Shown here: positions 42,524 through 51,468 of the stretch, one piece after another
How positions within the stretch are numbered: position 1 is the stretch's first letter
Layout of the letters: every line of letters starts with the position of its first letter
Assembly (NCBI GenBank): GCA_964466035.1
Contig: CAYXLR010000010.1
Location: 3,530 to 67,529 of the forward strand
Origin: JANQEA01 sp964466035
GTDB taxonomy: Bacteria > Bipolaricaulota > Bipolaricaulia > UBA7950 > UBA9294
Reading direction: 5' to 3'
DNA: 64,000 nucleotides
The notes under the pieces: model-generated
Seen by the model: the letters and a program-made list of their open reading frames with translations, nothing else
Told to the model about the DNA's origin: nothing
Databases searched by the model: none
Translations under genes and position numbers: made by a program

Positions 42524-42805
42524 GTGAACGAACCGAGCGGCACCGTCGACCTTCTGACCCTCATCGGAGATGCAATCGGGCAGCTCCACCAGAGCATCGA
42601 GCATTTCGAGGGAGCGGACAACGAGACCGGCTTGTCCTGCCTGTCGACCGTCATCACCGATATCGACGCGTACTTGGCTCGGCTCGCCGAGGATCCCCTC
42701 GTGCCGCTGGCGCGCGTCGATCCGGGCAGGCTCCGGGAGAGCCTCCATCACGTGCAGGACGACCTGTCCGTCGTCATCGACCAGATCCAATGCCACGCCT
42801 CCTAA
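42524..42805 (+). CDS. Small helical protein of unknown function
   Basis: 93 aa, acidic, leucine/isoleucine-rich, predicted all-helical (LLTLIGDAIGQLHQSIEHF, then HHVQDDLSVVIDQI). GTG start with GAGGGAGAG upstream and CATAAT as possible -10 at 42495. It lies 46 bp after the sigma factor and 1 bp before the SDR gene; an anti-sigma or partner role is conceivable but unsupported by motifs. Confidence 0.65.
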   Translation: MNEPSGTVDLLTLIGDAIGQLHQSIEHFEGADNETGLSCLSTVITDIDAYLARLAEDPLVPLARVDPGRLRESLHHVQDDLSVVIDQIQCHAS

Positions 42806-42806
42806 G

Positions 42807-43532
42807 ATGCCCGCCCCCCGGCGCGCCCTGATCACCGGCAGCACGCGAAACATCGGCCGCGCCATCGCCGAGCGGCTCGCCCGCGACGGCTACGTCCCGA
42901 TCCTCAATTACGCGCACGACGAGGATCGGGCGTTCGGCGCTCTCGAGGACGTCCGGTCCGTCTGTCCCGAGGCGGAGCTGATCCGGGCCGACGTCACGGA
43001 GGAGCGGGACGTCGTGCGGCTGATCGGAGAGGCGACGGCGAACGGGCCGATCGATCTGTTGGTCAACAACGCCGGCGCCTTCCTGCTGAAGCCGTTCCTC
43101 GAAACCGCCCTCGACGAGTGGAACCGGATCCTGGCGGCCAATCTGACGAGCGGCTTCCTCTGCTGCCGAGAGGCCCTTCCGGGGATGCGAGCCCGAGGGC
43201 GCGGAGGGATCGTCAACGTCGCTTCGATGCACGCGGAAAGATCACGCGCGGCCCCGAACACCCTTCCGTACGCCGTCGCCAAGGCGGGGGTCGTCCTCCT
43301 GACGAAGACGCTGGCGAAGACCGAGGGCCCCTACGGGATCCGCGTCAACGCAGTCTCACCCGGCTTCGTCGACACGGGGGCCAACCTGCCGTCGAACGCG
43401 GCGTCGAGGGTGCCGCTCGGTCGAATCGCACGACCGGAGGAGATCGCGGCCGCCGTCTCGTTCCTCGCGTCCGACGAGGCCGCTCACATCACAGGAAGCG
43501 TCCTCGGCGTGCACGGCGGGGCGCTCCTCTGA
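42807..43532 (+). CDS. Short-chain dehydrogenase/reductase (FabG-like)
   Basis: 241 aa. NADP motif TGSTRNIGRA, NNAG, catalytic Ser in NVASMHAE, YAVAK (Tyr and Lys), and the family end ITGSVLGVHGGAL. It resembles 3-oxoacyl-ACP reductases but the true fabG of the fatty-acid operon is at 48145, so another carbonyl substrate is likely. Confidence 0.9.
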   Translation: MPAPRRALITGSTRNIGRAIAERLARDGYVPILNYAHDEDRAFGALEDVRSVCPEAELIRADVTEERDVVRLIGEATANGPIDLLVNNAGAFLLKPFLETALDEWNRILAANLTSGFLCCREALPGMRARGRGGIVNVASMHAERSRAAPNTLPYAVAKAGVVLLTKTLAKTEGPYGIRVNAVSPGFVDTGANLPSNAASRVPLGRIARPEEIAAAVSFLASDEAAHITGSVLGVHGGALL

Positions 43533-43553
43533 GCCGAGAACCGAAGCCGGCCT

Positions 43554-44990
43554 CTAGTTTCCCACCTCGGCGCGAAATCCGCCGTTGGCCTGCTCGACCG
43601 TAATCAACGTGGTCGACTGATCCCGCACCACGACGCCGGTCAGGGTGATCGGCGGCGTCGCGTTGATGACCACGGTGTAGGTCCCCGCAGGAAGCGAGGG
43701 ACCGTCCTGCCCGATGCGCCCCTCGAAGACGACGTTCTCCTCCTCGTCGTAGACCGTGTAACTGAACGGCGCCACGATGCTCAGGACCTGTCGCAGTTCC
43801 TCGCTGTTTTCGGCGTCGAAGTAGAGCCCGCCGGTCGACCTCGCGATCGCGACCAGCTGATCGCGCGCCGGCACGTTCCGGCCGATGTCGAACCCGACAA
43901 CGTGGATCCGCAGATTCAGGCCGGAGCCGATGAGCTCCTCCGCCGCGGCAACCGGATCCCCTTTGCAGGTCTCGATCCCGTCGCTGACGAGAAGGATCAG
44001 CTTCTCCCCCGATACGGCCGCCAGATCCTCCTGCGCCTCCTGGAGCGCGAGGGCGATCGGCGTGGCGCCCCTCGGCGTCAGCTTGAGGATCTCGGCCCGG
44101 AGCGGCGCCTGTTCGAGCGGGGCGATCGGCGAGAGGAGGTTGCTCGAGCAATGCCCTCCGAAGGTCCTCACGCCGACCAGGGCCCCGGTCGGGAGGTCGT
44201 TCAGCAGGTCGACGATCACGCTTTTCGCGATGTCGAGCTTGACCTCGCCGTCGATGACTTCGCCCATGCTCGACGAGGAGTCGAGGATGATGTAGAAGGT
44301 GCTCGCCGTCTGCTGGAAGGCGAACGCCAGATCCCCAATCGGCTGCAGCTCGAGGCTTCCGAACGCCTCCCCCGCGGCCGCCTCGACGACCGGTCCCATC
44401 GCGCCGATCGCGTCGATGCTCGAACCCGGACAATCGGAATGATCCTCGTCGGCCGGAACGTCGGTCATCCGGACGAAGCGGAACTCGTCCCCCGAACCGA
44501 CGTAAGGCCCGATGTCGATCGCGCCGGGATAGCCGACCGCCTCCCCGACGAAGATCCAGTGGAACCCGTCGGAGCTGATCTCCACGCGGCAGGGCTTGCC
44601 GTTCGTGATGTAGACGAACAGATCAGCTCCGGCGACATCGATCAGGACGTTGTCGACGAACTCGACGATCAGATAGCCGCGGCTGTCGACGACACTGAGG
44701 CGGAACCCGAGCGCCACGGCGTTCGTGTCGCAGCCGTTGCACCCCTCGCAGCCCGCGGCAGGGCATGCGTCGGGCGGCCCGAGCGCCTCTTCGGGATCGT
44801 CGTAGGCGTCCCGGACGCAGCTCGCTGCCAAGTAGTCGACCACCCGATCGGCGAACGCCAGATCCCCGTAGGGGAACGTGACGCCGAAGTACGTCGCGGG
44901 CCCGGAGACGGCCGCCAGGCCCGCGGCGAAGACGAAAACAAGAACCAAGAATCCACAAAAACCGAAGCCGGCGAATGCCCTGCCATTCAT
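43554..44990 (-). CDS. Secreted von Willebrand factor A protein
   Basis: 478 aa. Signal peptide (about 1-30), an N-terminal beta-sandwich-like part with a CxxCxxC-like group (PAAGCEGCNGCDT) and EISSDGFHWIFVG, suggesting a discoidin-like fold, then a VWA domain with MIDAS DSSSSMG and the second site LILLVSDGIETC. The C-terminal part (TVYDEEENVVFEGRIG) looks like a small beta domain. Good GGAGGTGAAGGG before ATG 44990. Probably surface-exposed and metal-dependent in adhesion. Confidence 0.88.
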   Translation of the reverse strand: MNGRAFAGFGFCGFLVLVFVFAAGLAAVSGPATYFGVTFPYGDLAFADRVVDYLAASCVRDAYDDPEEALGPPDACPAAGCEGCNGCDTNAVALGFRLSVVDSRGYLIVEFVDNVLIDVAGADLFVYITNGKPCRVEISSDGFHWIFVGEAVGYPGAIDIGPYVGSGDEFRFVRMTDVPADEDHSDCPGSSIDAIGAMGPVVEAAAGEAFGSLELQPIGDLAFAFQQTASTFYIILDSSSSMGEVIDGEVKLDIAKSVIVDLLNDLPTGALVGVRTFGGHCSSNLLSPIAPLEQAPLRAEILKLTPRGATPIALALQEAQEDLAAVSGEKLILLVSDGIETCKGDPVAAAEELIGSGLNLRIHVVGFDIGRNVPARDQLVAIARSTGGLYFDAENSEELRQVLSIVAPFSYTVYDEEENVVFEGRIGQDGPSLPAGTYTVVINATPPITLTGVVVRDQSTTLITVEQANGGFRAEVGN

Positions 44991-45042
44991 CCCTTCACCT
45001 CCGCCCTTTGGGATGGAGCGTTTCACTCTAGCATTAGACTTC

Positions 45043-45071
45043 ATCATAGGCCGATTTGCTACAGAAGGCAA
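45043..45071 (-). promoter_or_regulatory. Promoter of the VWA gene
   Basis: Minus strand: -35 TTGCCT (45071-45066), 17-bp spacer, -10 TATGAT (45048-45043). Confidence 0.55.
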
Positions 45072-45126
45072 GTTCCGCGCATGGCGTCAGGCGTTTCGCC
45101 GTTGCTCGTTCGCCATCGGGCTTCGG

Positions 45127-45155
45127 TTGACCCCTCTTGGGGCGTTCGCTACCAT
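45127..45155 (+). promoter_or_regulatory. tRNA-Leu promoter
   Basis: TTGACC (45127-45132), 17-bp spacer, TACCAT (45150-45155), ending 10 bp before the mature tRNA 5' end. The gene order suggests it may also drive plsX-fab. Confidence 0.6.
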
Positions 45156-45165
45156 AGCGTGTGTC

Positions 45166-45255
45166 GCCGAGGTGGCGGAATTGGCAGACGCGCATGGTTG
45201 AGGGCCATGTGGACTTCAAACGTCCGTGCGGGTTCAAGTCCCGCCCTCGGCACCA
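45166..45255 (+). tRNA. tRNA-Leu (anticodon GAG)
   Basis: 90 nt including encoded CCA. Acceptor stem GCCGAGG with CCTCGGC, discriminator A. Anticodon stem CATGG/CCATG around loop TTGAGGG gives GAG (45200-45202), reading CUC and CUU. A long variable arm follows, as expected for class II tRNA-Leu, then GGTTCAAGTCC for the T-arm. Confidence 0.97.
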
Positions 45256-45280
45256 TTCCTTCGGGTGGAAGTAGGCGTCG

Positions 45281-46294
45281 ATGCGAATCCTTCTGGATGT
45301 GATGGGTGGAGATCACCCGAGCCACGAGCTGGTCAAAGGCGGCGTCGCCATCGGACGAAGAAGGTCGATCGACGTCGTCTTCGCCGGCGACCCGTTGGAG
45401 ATCGAACGCGCGCTCTCCGACGTCGGCGAGAGGCCCGGAGCGCAGTTCGACGTCCTCCCGAGCACGCAGACGATCCGGATGGAGGACGCTCCGGTCAAGG
45501 CGGTCCGCGAGAAGAAGGACTCGTCGTTGGTCCTCGGCCTCAACGCGCTCAAGAAGGGCGACGTCGACGCGTTCGTCTCGCCCGGAAACACGGGAGCCGT
45601 CGTCGCCGGCTCCGTCTTCATCGTCGGCCGGATCCCGGAGATCCCCCGTCCAGGGATCCTGGCGGCGCTGCCGACGCTCACCGGCGAGGACATCCTGGTC
45701 ATCGACGTCGGGGCGAACAGCGATTGCATGCCGGACCAGCTCGTCCACTTCGCCTTGATGGGCGCGTCGTACGCCCGCGACGTCCTCGGAATCGACGAAC
45801 CGACGACCGGGCTGCTGAACATCGGCGCCGAGCGCGGAAAGGGGAACCGGCTGATCGCGGACACGTTCGCCCAGCTCGAAGCGGGCCCCCTGGCGTTCGC
45901 CGGGAACGTCGAGGCGCATCACCTCCTGATCGACCGGCCGGTCGACGTCGTCGTCTGCGACGGGTTCGTGGGGAACGTCTTCCTCAAGGCGGTCGAGGGA
46001 GGCATCTCCGCGGTCACGAGCCTCCTGAAGCGGACGATCCGAGGGCGGGTGCTCGCGATGGTCGGTGCTCTCCTGATGAGCGGATCGTTCTCCCGGGTCA
46101 AGCGGGCGCTCTCCTACCGGAAGCGCGGTGGTGCCCCTCTCCTCGGCGTCGACGGCGTCGTGGTCATCGCCCACGGCCGATCGGACGCCGTCGCCATCGG
46201 AAGCGCCATCGAGGTCGCCCGCCGCGAGGTCGAAGTCGGGCTGATCGAACGCCTCTCCCGGGGGATGTCCGGTTGGAGAGAGCATGGGGGCTAG
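45281..46294 (+). CDS. plsX: Phosphate acyltransferase PlsX
   Basis: 337 aa. Converts acyl-ACP to acyl-phosphate for phospholipid synthesis. Start RILLDVMGGDHPSHELVKG, then VSPGNTGAVVAGS and GANSDCMPDQLVHFA, with VVCDGFVGNVFLK and GGAPLLGVDGVVVIAHGRSD, all PlsX-typical. Lies 25 bp after tRNA-Leu and overlaps fabH by 11 bp. Confidence 0.97.
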   Translation: MRILLDVMGGDHPSHELVKGGVAIGRRRSIDVVFAGDPLEIERALSDVGERPGAQFDVLPSTQTIRMEDAPVKAVREKKDSSLVLGLNALKKGDVDAFVSPGNTGAVVAGSVFIVGRIPEIPRPGILAALPTLTGEDILVIDVGANSDCMPDQLVHFALMGASYARDVLGIDEPTTGLLNIGAERGKGNRLIADTFAQLEAGPLAFAGNVEAHHLLIDRPVDVVVCDGFVGNVFLKAVEGGISAVTSLLKRTIRGRVLAMVGALLMSGSFSRVKRALSYRKRGGAPLLGVDGVVVIAHGRSDAVAIGSAIEVARREVEVGLIERLSRGMSGWREHGG

Positions 46295-47261
46295 GATCGC
46301 CGGGACCGGCAGCCACCTGCCGGAGAAGCGGCTGACCAACGCCGATCTCGAGCGGATCGTCGACACCTCCGAGGCGTGGATCGTCCAGCGAACGGGGATC
46401 CGCACACGTCACGTTCTCGACGAACGGGAAGTCCCGTCCGACATGAGCGTCCGCGCCGGCGCTCGTGCGCTCGAAGACGCCGGCGTCCGGCCCGAGGACG
46501 TCGACCTTCTGCTCGTCGCGACGAACTTCCCCGACATGATCTGTCCCGGTTCGGCGCCGTTCATCGCCGAGGGGCTCGGGCTCGTCGATGCGCCGTTCTT
46601 CGACCTGAAGGCCGGCTGCAGCGGGTTCATCTACGGCCTCTCCGTCGCCGACGGCCTGATTCGGGCGCGGCTCTATCGGCGCGTCCTTCTGATCGGCGCC
46701 GAGGCGCTCTCCCGGGTCACCGATTGGACCGACCGGCAGACCTGCGTGTTGTTCGGAGACGGCGCCGCCGCGACGCTCCTCGAGCCGGGGGACGACGACG
46801 AGGGGGTCCTCGGCGCGGCCCTCTACGGCGACGCCGAGAAGTCGCTCCTCCTCCACATGCCCGGCGGCGGAACCCGGACGCCCGCAACCGCGGAGTCGGT
46901 CGCAGAACGGGAGCACTTCGTGAAGATGGAGGGCTCCGGCGTGTTTCGCAACGCCGCGCCGATGATGGAGAAAGCGACGCTCGATGCCCTCCGCGCCGCC
47001 GGCCTCGACATGGACGACGTCGATTGGATCATCCCGCACCAAGCGAACGTCCGGATCATCGACGCCCTGATCCGCCGGCTCGACGTCGCGCCCGAGCGCG
47101 TCATCACCAACCTCGACCGCGTCGCGAACACCTCCGCGGCGTCGATCCCGATCGCCTTGGACGAAGCGCTCCGCGACGGTACGATCCGTCGCGGGAACGT
47201 CGTCGTGATGACCGCGTTCGGCGCCGGGGTGACCTACGGTGCTGTCGTCGTGCGAATCTGA
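46284..47261 (+). CDS. fabH: 3-oxoacyl-ACP synthase III
   Basis: 325 aa. Initiates fatty-acid synthesis by joining acyl-CoA and malonyl-ACP. Catalytic triad: Cys in DLKAGCSGFIYG, His in IPHQANVRI and Asn in VANTSAAS. Ends GAGVTYGAVVVRI. Normal length. Confidence 0.97.
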   Translation: MGARIAGTGSHLPEKRLTNADLERIVDTSEAWIVQRTGIRTRHVLDEREVPSDMSVRAGARALEDAGVRPEDVDLLLVATNFPDMICPGSAPFIAEGLGLVDAPFFDLKAGCSGFIYGLSVADGLIRARLYRRVLLIGAEALSRVTDWTDRQTCVLFGDGAAATLLEPGDDDEGVLGAALYGDAEKSLLLHMPGGGTRTPATAESVAEREHFVKMEGSGVFRNAAPMMEKATLDALRAAGLDMDDVDWIIPHQANVRIIDALIRRLDVAPERVITNLDRVANTSAASIPIALDEALRDGTIRRGNVVVMTAFGAGVTYGAVVVRI

Positions 47262-47279
47262 TCCGAAGGACGGTTTGAG

Positions 47280-48158
47280 ATGAGCGGTTCGGTCGCCTTT
47301 CTGTTCCCCGGGCAGGGGAGGATCCCCAAGGCGGCGGCGCCGTCCGATCGGGCCGACTCCCTCTTCGACCTAGCGGAAGAGCGCGGCCTGCCCCTTCGGA
47401 AGTGGATCTCCGAAGGGAAGTCCGACGCGCTCGGTCGGACGGAGAACGCCCAACCGGCCCTGTTCATCGACAGCATCGCCCGCGAGGAGGCCCTTCGCGC
47501 GGCCGGGTGGCGCCCCGACGTCGTCGCCGGCCACAGCCTCGGCGAGTACGGCGCCCTGGTCAGCTCCGGCGTGCTGCGACCGCTCGACGGGCTCGGAGCG
47601 GTGATCGAGCGCGGCCGGACGATGCGCGGGATCGACGGAGCGATGGCGGCGATCCTCAAGCTCGATCTCGACGCGGTCGAATCCCTGTGCGACGAGGTCG
47701 GCCCCGGCGTTTGCGTCGCCAACCACAACGGCCCGACGCAGATCGTCGTCTCCGGCGAGCCGGCGTCGGTCGAGGCGTTGAGCCGCCGGGCCGAGGAGGT
47801 CGGCGGCCGGAGCATCCCGCTTCGGGTCTCCGGTCCGTTTCACTCTCCGCTGATGGCCCCGGCCCAGAACGAGCTCGAGCCGTACCTCCGGCGGCTCGAC
47901 TTCGCCCCGCCGGAGGTTCCAATCGTCTCCAGCGTCACCGCGACCGTCGAACGCGACCCCGAGGCGCTGCGCGAGATCCTGTGTCGGCAGATCACGGCCC
48001 GCGTCCGCTGGTTCGACGCGATCCGCCGGTTGGAGGAGCTCGGTGTAGCGACGGCCGTCGAAGTCGGCGCCGGCGACGTCCTGACGAAACTCGGCGCCCG
48101 GATGGGGACGCGGATCCGCTTCATGACCTACGAGGAGGCGATCGATGAGCGACTTTAG
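47280..48158 (+). CDS. fabD: Malonyl-CoA:ACP transacylase
   Basis: 292 aa. Loads malonate onto ACP. Start FLFPGQG, nucleophile in GHSLGEYGAL, and His in SGPFHSPLM. 18 bp after fabH; overlaps fabG by 14 bp. The N-terminal part between FLFPGQG and the QPALF segment is slightly diverged (RIPKAAAPSDRAD) but the catalytic set is complete. Confidence 0.95.
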   Translation: MSGSVAFLFPGQGRIPKAAAPSDRADSLFDLAEERGLPLRKWISEGKSDALGRTENAQPALFIDSIAREEALRAAGWRPDVVAGHSLGEYGALVSSGVLRPLDGLGAVIERGRTMRGIDGAMAAILKLDLDAVESLCDEVGPGVCVANHNGPTQIVVSGEPASVEALSRRAEEVGGRSIPLRVSGPFHSPLMAPAQNELEPYLRRLDFAPPEVPIVSSVTATVERDPEALREILCRQITARVRWFDAIRRLEELGVATAVEVGAGDVLTKLGARMGTRIRFMTYEEAIDERL

Positions 48159-48876
48159 CGAGCACGTGGGCATCGTCACCGGCGCGACACGCGGGATCGG
48201 GCGCTCGATCTCCGAGCGGCTCTGCCGCGGCGGGGCGACCGTCGTCGGCATCGGGCGCGACGAGGCGCTCGGGGCGTCGACCGAGGAGAGGCTTCCCGGA
48301 TTCCACTTCCGGCGCGCCGACGTCACCGACGCGGAGCGGGTGCAGTCCGTCTTCCAAGCCGCGATCGAGGAGTTCGGACGGATCGATCACCTCGTCTGCA
48401 ACGCGGGGATCACCGCCGATCAGCTGACCCTGCGGATGTCGGTCGAGGAGTGGGAGCGCGTCCTCGAGGTCAACCTGACCGGGACGTTCCACTGCATCCG
48501 CGCCGTCCTTCGGCACATGGTGAAGCGCCGGTCCGGCTCGATCGTTGCCCTCTCCTCCCTCGTCGGCCAGACCGGCAACGCGGGGCAGGCCAACTACGCC
48601 GCCTCCAAGGCCGGGATCGTCGCCCTCTGCCGTTCCGTCGCCAAGGAGGTCGGGGGGCGCGGGATCCGCGTCAACTCGGTCGCTCCGGGGTTCATCGACA
48701 CCGAGATGACCGCCGTCCTGCACGACGAGATCCGCGCTTCCTATCTGGATCGCGTGCCGCTCGGGCGGGCCGGTTCGGTCGAGGAAGTCGCGGAGGTCGT
48801 CGCCTTCTTGCTTTCGGATCGGGCTTCCTATATAACTGGTCAAGAGATCGGAGTGAACGGGGGAATGCATCCCTGA
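48145..48876 (+). CDS. fabG: 3-oxoacyl-ACP reductase
   Basis: 243 aa. NADPH motif TGATRGIGRSI, CNAGIT, catalytic Ser in ALSSLVGQTGN and YAASK. ITGQEIGVNGGMHP at the end is FabG-typical. Reduces the beta-keto group in each elongation round. Confidence 0.96.
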   Translation: MSDFSEHVGIVTGATRGIGRSISERLCRGGATVVGIGRDEALGASTEERLPGFHFRRADVTDAERVQSVFQAAIEEFGRIDHLVCNAGITADQLTLRMSVEEWERVLEVNLTGTFHCIRAVLRHMVKRRSGSIVALSSLVGQTGNAGQANYAASKAGIVALCRSVAKEVGGRGIRVNSVAPGFIDTEMTAVLHDEIRASYLDRVPLGRAGSVEEVAEVVAFLLSDRASYITGQEIGVNGGMHP

Positions 48877-48906
48877 ACAAGGCAATAATAGGGAGGTTCA
48901 TCGAGC

Positions 48907-49155
48907 ATGAGCGACATATCGGACAAGATCAAAACGATCATCTGCGACCAGCTGATGGTCGACCCGGAGGAGGTCACCGACGAGTCCTCCTTCGTCGAGG
49001 ACTTGGGCGCCGATTCTCTCGACACGGTCGAACTGATCATGGAGTTCGAAGACGAATTCGGAATAGAGATCTCCGATGAACAGGCCGAGCAGATTTCCAC
49101 CGTCGGTGAGGCGATTGCCTACCTCGAGAAGCTCTTGGCCGAAAAAGCAGCCTGA
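48907..49155 (+). CDS. acpP: Acyl carrier protein
   Basis: 82 aa, acidic. Phosphopantetheine serine in EDLGADSLDTVELIMEFED. Ends the plsX-fabH-fabD-fabG-acpP operon, followed by a terminator; fabF, which often comes next, is not here. Confidence 0.97.
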   Translation: MSDISDKIKTIICDQLMVDPEEVTDESSFVEDLGADSLDTVELIMEFEDEFGIEISDEQAEQISTVGEAIAYLEKLLAEKAA

Positions 49156-49177
49156 GGTACGAGCGACCGGCGGGCAC

Positions 49178-49207
49178 GGGGCAACGCGACGTTCGTTGTC
49201 CCCTTTT
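49178..49207 (+). terminator. Rho-independent terminator after acpP
   Basis: Stem GGGGCAACG with CGTTGtCCCC (one bulged T), loop CGACGTT, followed by TTTT at 49204-49207. Confidence 0.65.
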
Positions 49208-49252
49208 CGTTAGTCGCAGCGCGCGCGAAGACCACGCAACGGAGGGATGGGA

Positions 49253-49744
49253 ATGACAGAAGGCGAGAAGCGCGGACGTATCGGCGGAAGAAGCTCGAAT
49301 CCCTATCACGAGGACCGGAAGTTCCCCGAACCGACCCTCTGTCCTCGGTGCAGCCTCGTCTATCGGAACGGGCGCTGGCAGAAGAACGGCGATTCCCCCG
49401 AACCGGAGAAACCCGTCCACAGCAGCCACTGCCCGGCCTGTCGGAGGGAGATCGACCGGCTCCCGGCCGGGCTCCTCTTCCTGTCCGGGGAGTATCTCGA
49501 CAAGCACCGCGACGAGATCTTCAACATCGCCAGGAATCAGGCCTCCGCAGCCGCCTCTCACCGCCCCCTGCAACGGATCATGTGGATCGAAGAGAACAAG
49601 GACGCAACGGAGATCGCCACCACGAACAGCCATCTGGCGCTCCGCATCGGAAAGGCGATCGAGAGCGCGTGCAAGGGTTCGCTCTCGATCAAGCACGCCG
49701 ACGACGCCCAGCTGGTCCGCGTCTACTGGCAGCGCGACGGGTAG
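49253..49744 (+). CDS. BCAM0308-like zinc-ribbon protein
   Basis: 163 aa. N-terminal zinc ribbon formed by LCPRCSLVY and HCPACRREIDRLPAG, then a mixed alpha/beta part (EYLDKHRDEIFNIARNQ, RIMWIEENKD). It matches my memory of the BCAM0308 family, related to NMD3-like zinc proteins. ATG 49253 is chosen over 49247 because GGAGGG ends directly at 49246. Function unknown, probably RNA- or ribosome-related. Confidence 0.65.
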   Translation: MTEGEKRGRIGGRSSNPYHEDRKFPEPTLCPRCSLVYRNGRWQKNGDSPEPEKPVHSSHCPACRREIDRLPAGLLFLSGEYLDKHRDEIFNIARNQASAAASHRPLQRIMWIEENKDATEIATTNSHLALRIGKAIESACKGSLSIKHADDAQLVRVYWQRDG

Positions 49745-49778
49745 CCCGGATGGCTCCGCTTCCTCTTCTCGACACAGG

Positions 49779-50564
49779 ATGACCCCCGCGGGCCCCGATC
49801 GAGCCCTTCGGAGCGCCGTCGAGGCGGCCCGACGCGCCGGAGACGTCCTCGTTCGATGCTTCTCGTCCCCGGACAAGCGCGCTCGCCCGAAGGGGCATCC
49901 GAACGATCCGGTCACGGTCTGCGATCGCCGCGCGGAAGACGCGATCGTCCGTGTCCTCACGGCCGAGCACCCCGGCGACGGTCTCGCCACCGAGGAATCG
50001 GCCCCGACGGAAGGGACGTCGGGACGACGGTGGATCATCGATCCGCTGGACGGGACGAACAACTTCCTCGCCGGGATCCCCCACTTCGCCGTCTCGATCG
50101 CCCTCGCGGACGGAGACGAAGTGGTCCTCGGCTGTGTGCACGACCCGATCCGGAACGAGACGTTCACCGCGCGCCGCGGCGGCGGCGCGTACGTCAACGG
50201 AGAGCGAATCGGCGTGAGCGCGCAGGACCGGCTCGACGGCGCCGCCCTCGGCGTCGGGCTGTCGTTCGATCCGGACCGGAGAGCCGAGATGGTCGAACAG
50301 CTGCCGCCGCTCCTCTCCCGGGCCGGCGTGTTGCGGACGCTCGGCTCGGCGTCCCTCGACCTCGCGTACGTCGCCGCGGGCCGTTTCGACGCAGTCTGGT
50401 ACCTGTCACTCCACGCGTGGGACGTCGCGGCCGGCGGTCTCCTCGTCGAGGAGGCGGGCGGGCGGACGACCGATCTTCGCGGCGCGCCGGTTCGGGATCC
50501 CCGGGCGGGCGTCGTGGCGTCGAACGGACGGCTGCACAACGAGTTCCTCCATGCGATCGGCTAG
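49779..50564 (+). CDS. Inositol-monophosphatase-family phosphatase (SuhB-like)
   Basis: 261 aa. Metal-site motifs in order: TEESAP (Glu), DPLDGTNNFLAGIPHF and AWDVAAGGLLVEEAGG. Li-sensitive phosphatases of this family act on inositol phosphate, fructose-1,6-bisphosphate or PAP. Substrate cannot be set from sequence. Overlaps the methyltransferase by 14 bp. Confidence 0.92.
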   Translation: MTPAGPDRALRSAVEAARRAGDVLVRCFSSPDKRARPKGHPNDPVTVCDRRAEDAIVRVLTAEHPGDGLATEESAPTEGTSGRRWIIDPLDGTNNFLAGIPHFAVSIALADGDEVVLGCVHDPIRNETFTARRGGGAYVNGERIGVSAQDRLDGAALGVGLSFDPDRRAEMVEQLPPLLSRAGVLRTLGSASLDLAYVAAGRFDAVWYLSLHAWDVAAGGLLVEEAGGRTTDLRGAPVRDPRAGVVASNGRLHNEFLHAIG

Positions 50565-51468
50565 AGATCCATCGCACGTCGACGTCCTGTCCCGCTACCG
50601 ATCGATCGTCCCGGAGTGGGATCGGTTCGTCGACGCCTGCCGGCGCCCCCTCCCGACGGTCGCCCGCGCGAACACCCTCAGGATCTCGCCCGAGGCGCTG
50701 CGCGGTCGGCTCCTCCGGCAGGGAATCTCGGCGTCGCGGCTGCCGTGGGAACCGACCCTGCTCGAGGTCGATCGCCCGGTGGGGAACACGATCGAACACT
50801 GGCTCGGACTACTCTACGTTCAGGAGGCCGTTCAGACCCTCCCGGTGATCGCCCTCGACCCGCAACCGGGGGAGGCGGTCCTCGATCTGTGCGCGGCTCC
50901 GGGAGGGAAGTCGACGCACGTCGCCGCGCGGATGGCGGGCGACGGGCCGCTCGTTCTCAACGAACCGAGCGGCCGACGCCAGCAGGGGCTGCTCGCCAAC
51001 GTCAACCGGCTCGGAGTTCTCAACGCGACGATCACCGCCTACCGCGGGGAGGACTTCCCGTTGCGGGCTCGGTTCGACCGGATCCTCGTCGACGCGCCCT
51101 GCTCGGCCGAGGGGACGCTCCGGAAGGAGCCGTCGCTCCGGACCGGCGCGTCCGAGCGGACGATCGCCCGACTCGCTCGACTCCAGAAACGGCTGATCGT
51201 CCGGGCGTACGACCTTCTCCGGCCCGGGGGCGTCCTCGTCTACTCGACGTGCACGCTCGCGCCGGAGGAGAACGAATCGGTCGTCGCCCACCTCCTCCGA
51301 GCGCGTCCGGCGCGCCTGACGCCGCCCGCTCTCCCCGGTGCCACCGCGCCCGGCCTGACGGTGTGGGAGGGGGAGACGTATCCCGCCGAGGTGGGAGGCT
51401 GCGCCCGCGTCTATCCCCATCGGTTCGACAGCGGAGGTGGGTTCGTTGCCCGATTCGAGCGCCCCTAA
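50551..51468 (+). CDS. RsmB/RsmF-type RNA (cytosine-5) methyltransferase
   Basis: 305 aa. SAM motif LDLCAAPGGKSTHVA, catalytic cysteines in VDAPCSAEGT and YSTCTLAPEENES, and R-x-N motif VARANTLRI. The core resembles RsmF/YebU. Its usual C-terminal PUA-like part is missing and seems to be encoded by the next, overlapping gene. Confidence 0.92.
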   Translation: MRSARDPSHVDVLSRYRSIVPEWDRFVDACRRPLPTVARANTLRISPEALRGRLLRQGISASRLPWEPTLLEVDRPVGNTIEHWLGLLYVQEAVQTLPVIALDPQPGEAVLDLCAAPGGKSTHVAARMAGDGPLVLNEPSGRRQQGLLANVNRLGVLNATITAYRGEDFPLRARFDRILVDAPCSAEGTLRKEPSLRTGASERTIARLARLQKRLIVRAYDLLRPGGVLVYSTCTLAPEENESVVAHLLRARPARLTPPALPGATAPGLTVWEGETYPAEVGGCARVYPHRFDSGGGFVARFERP

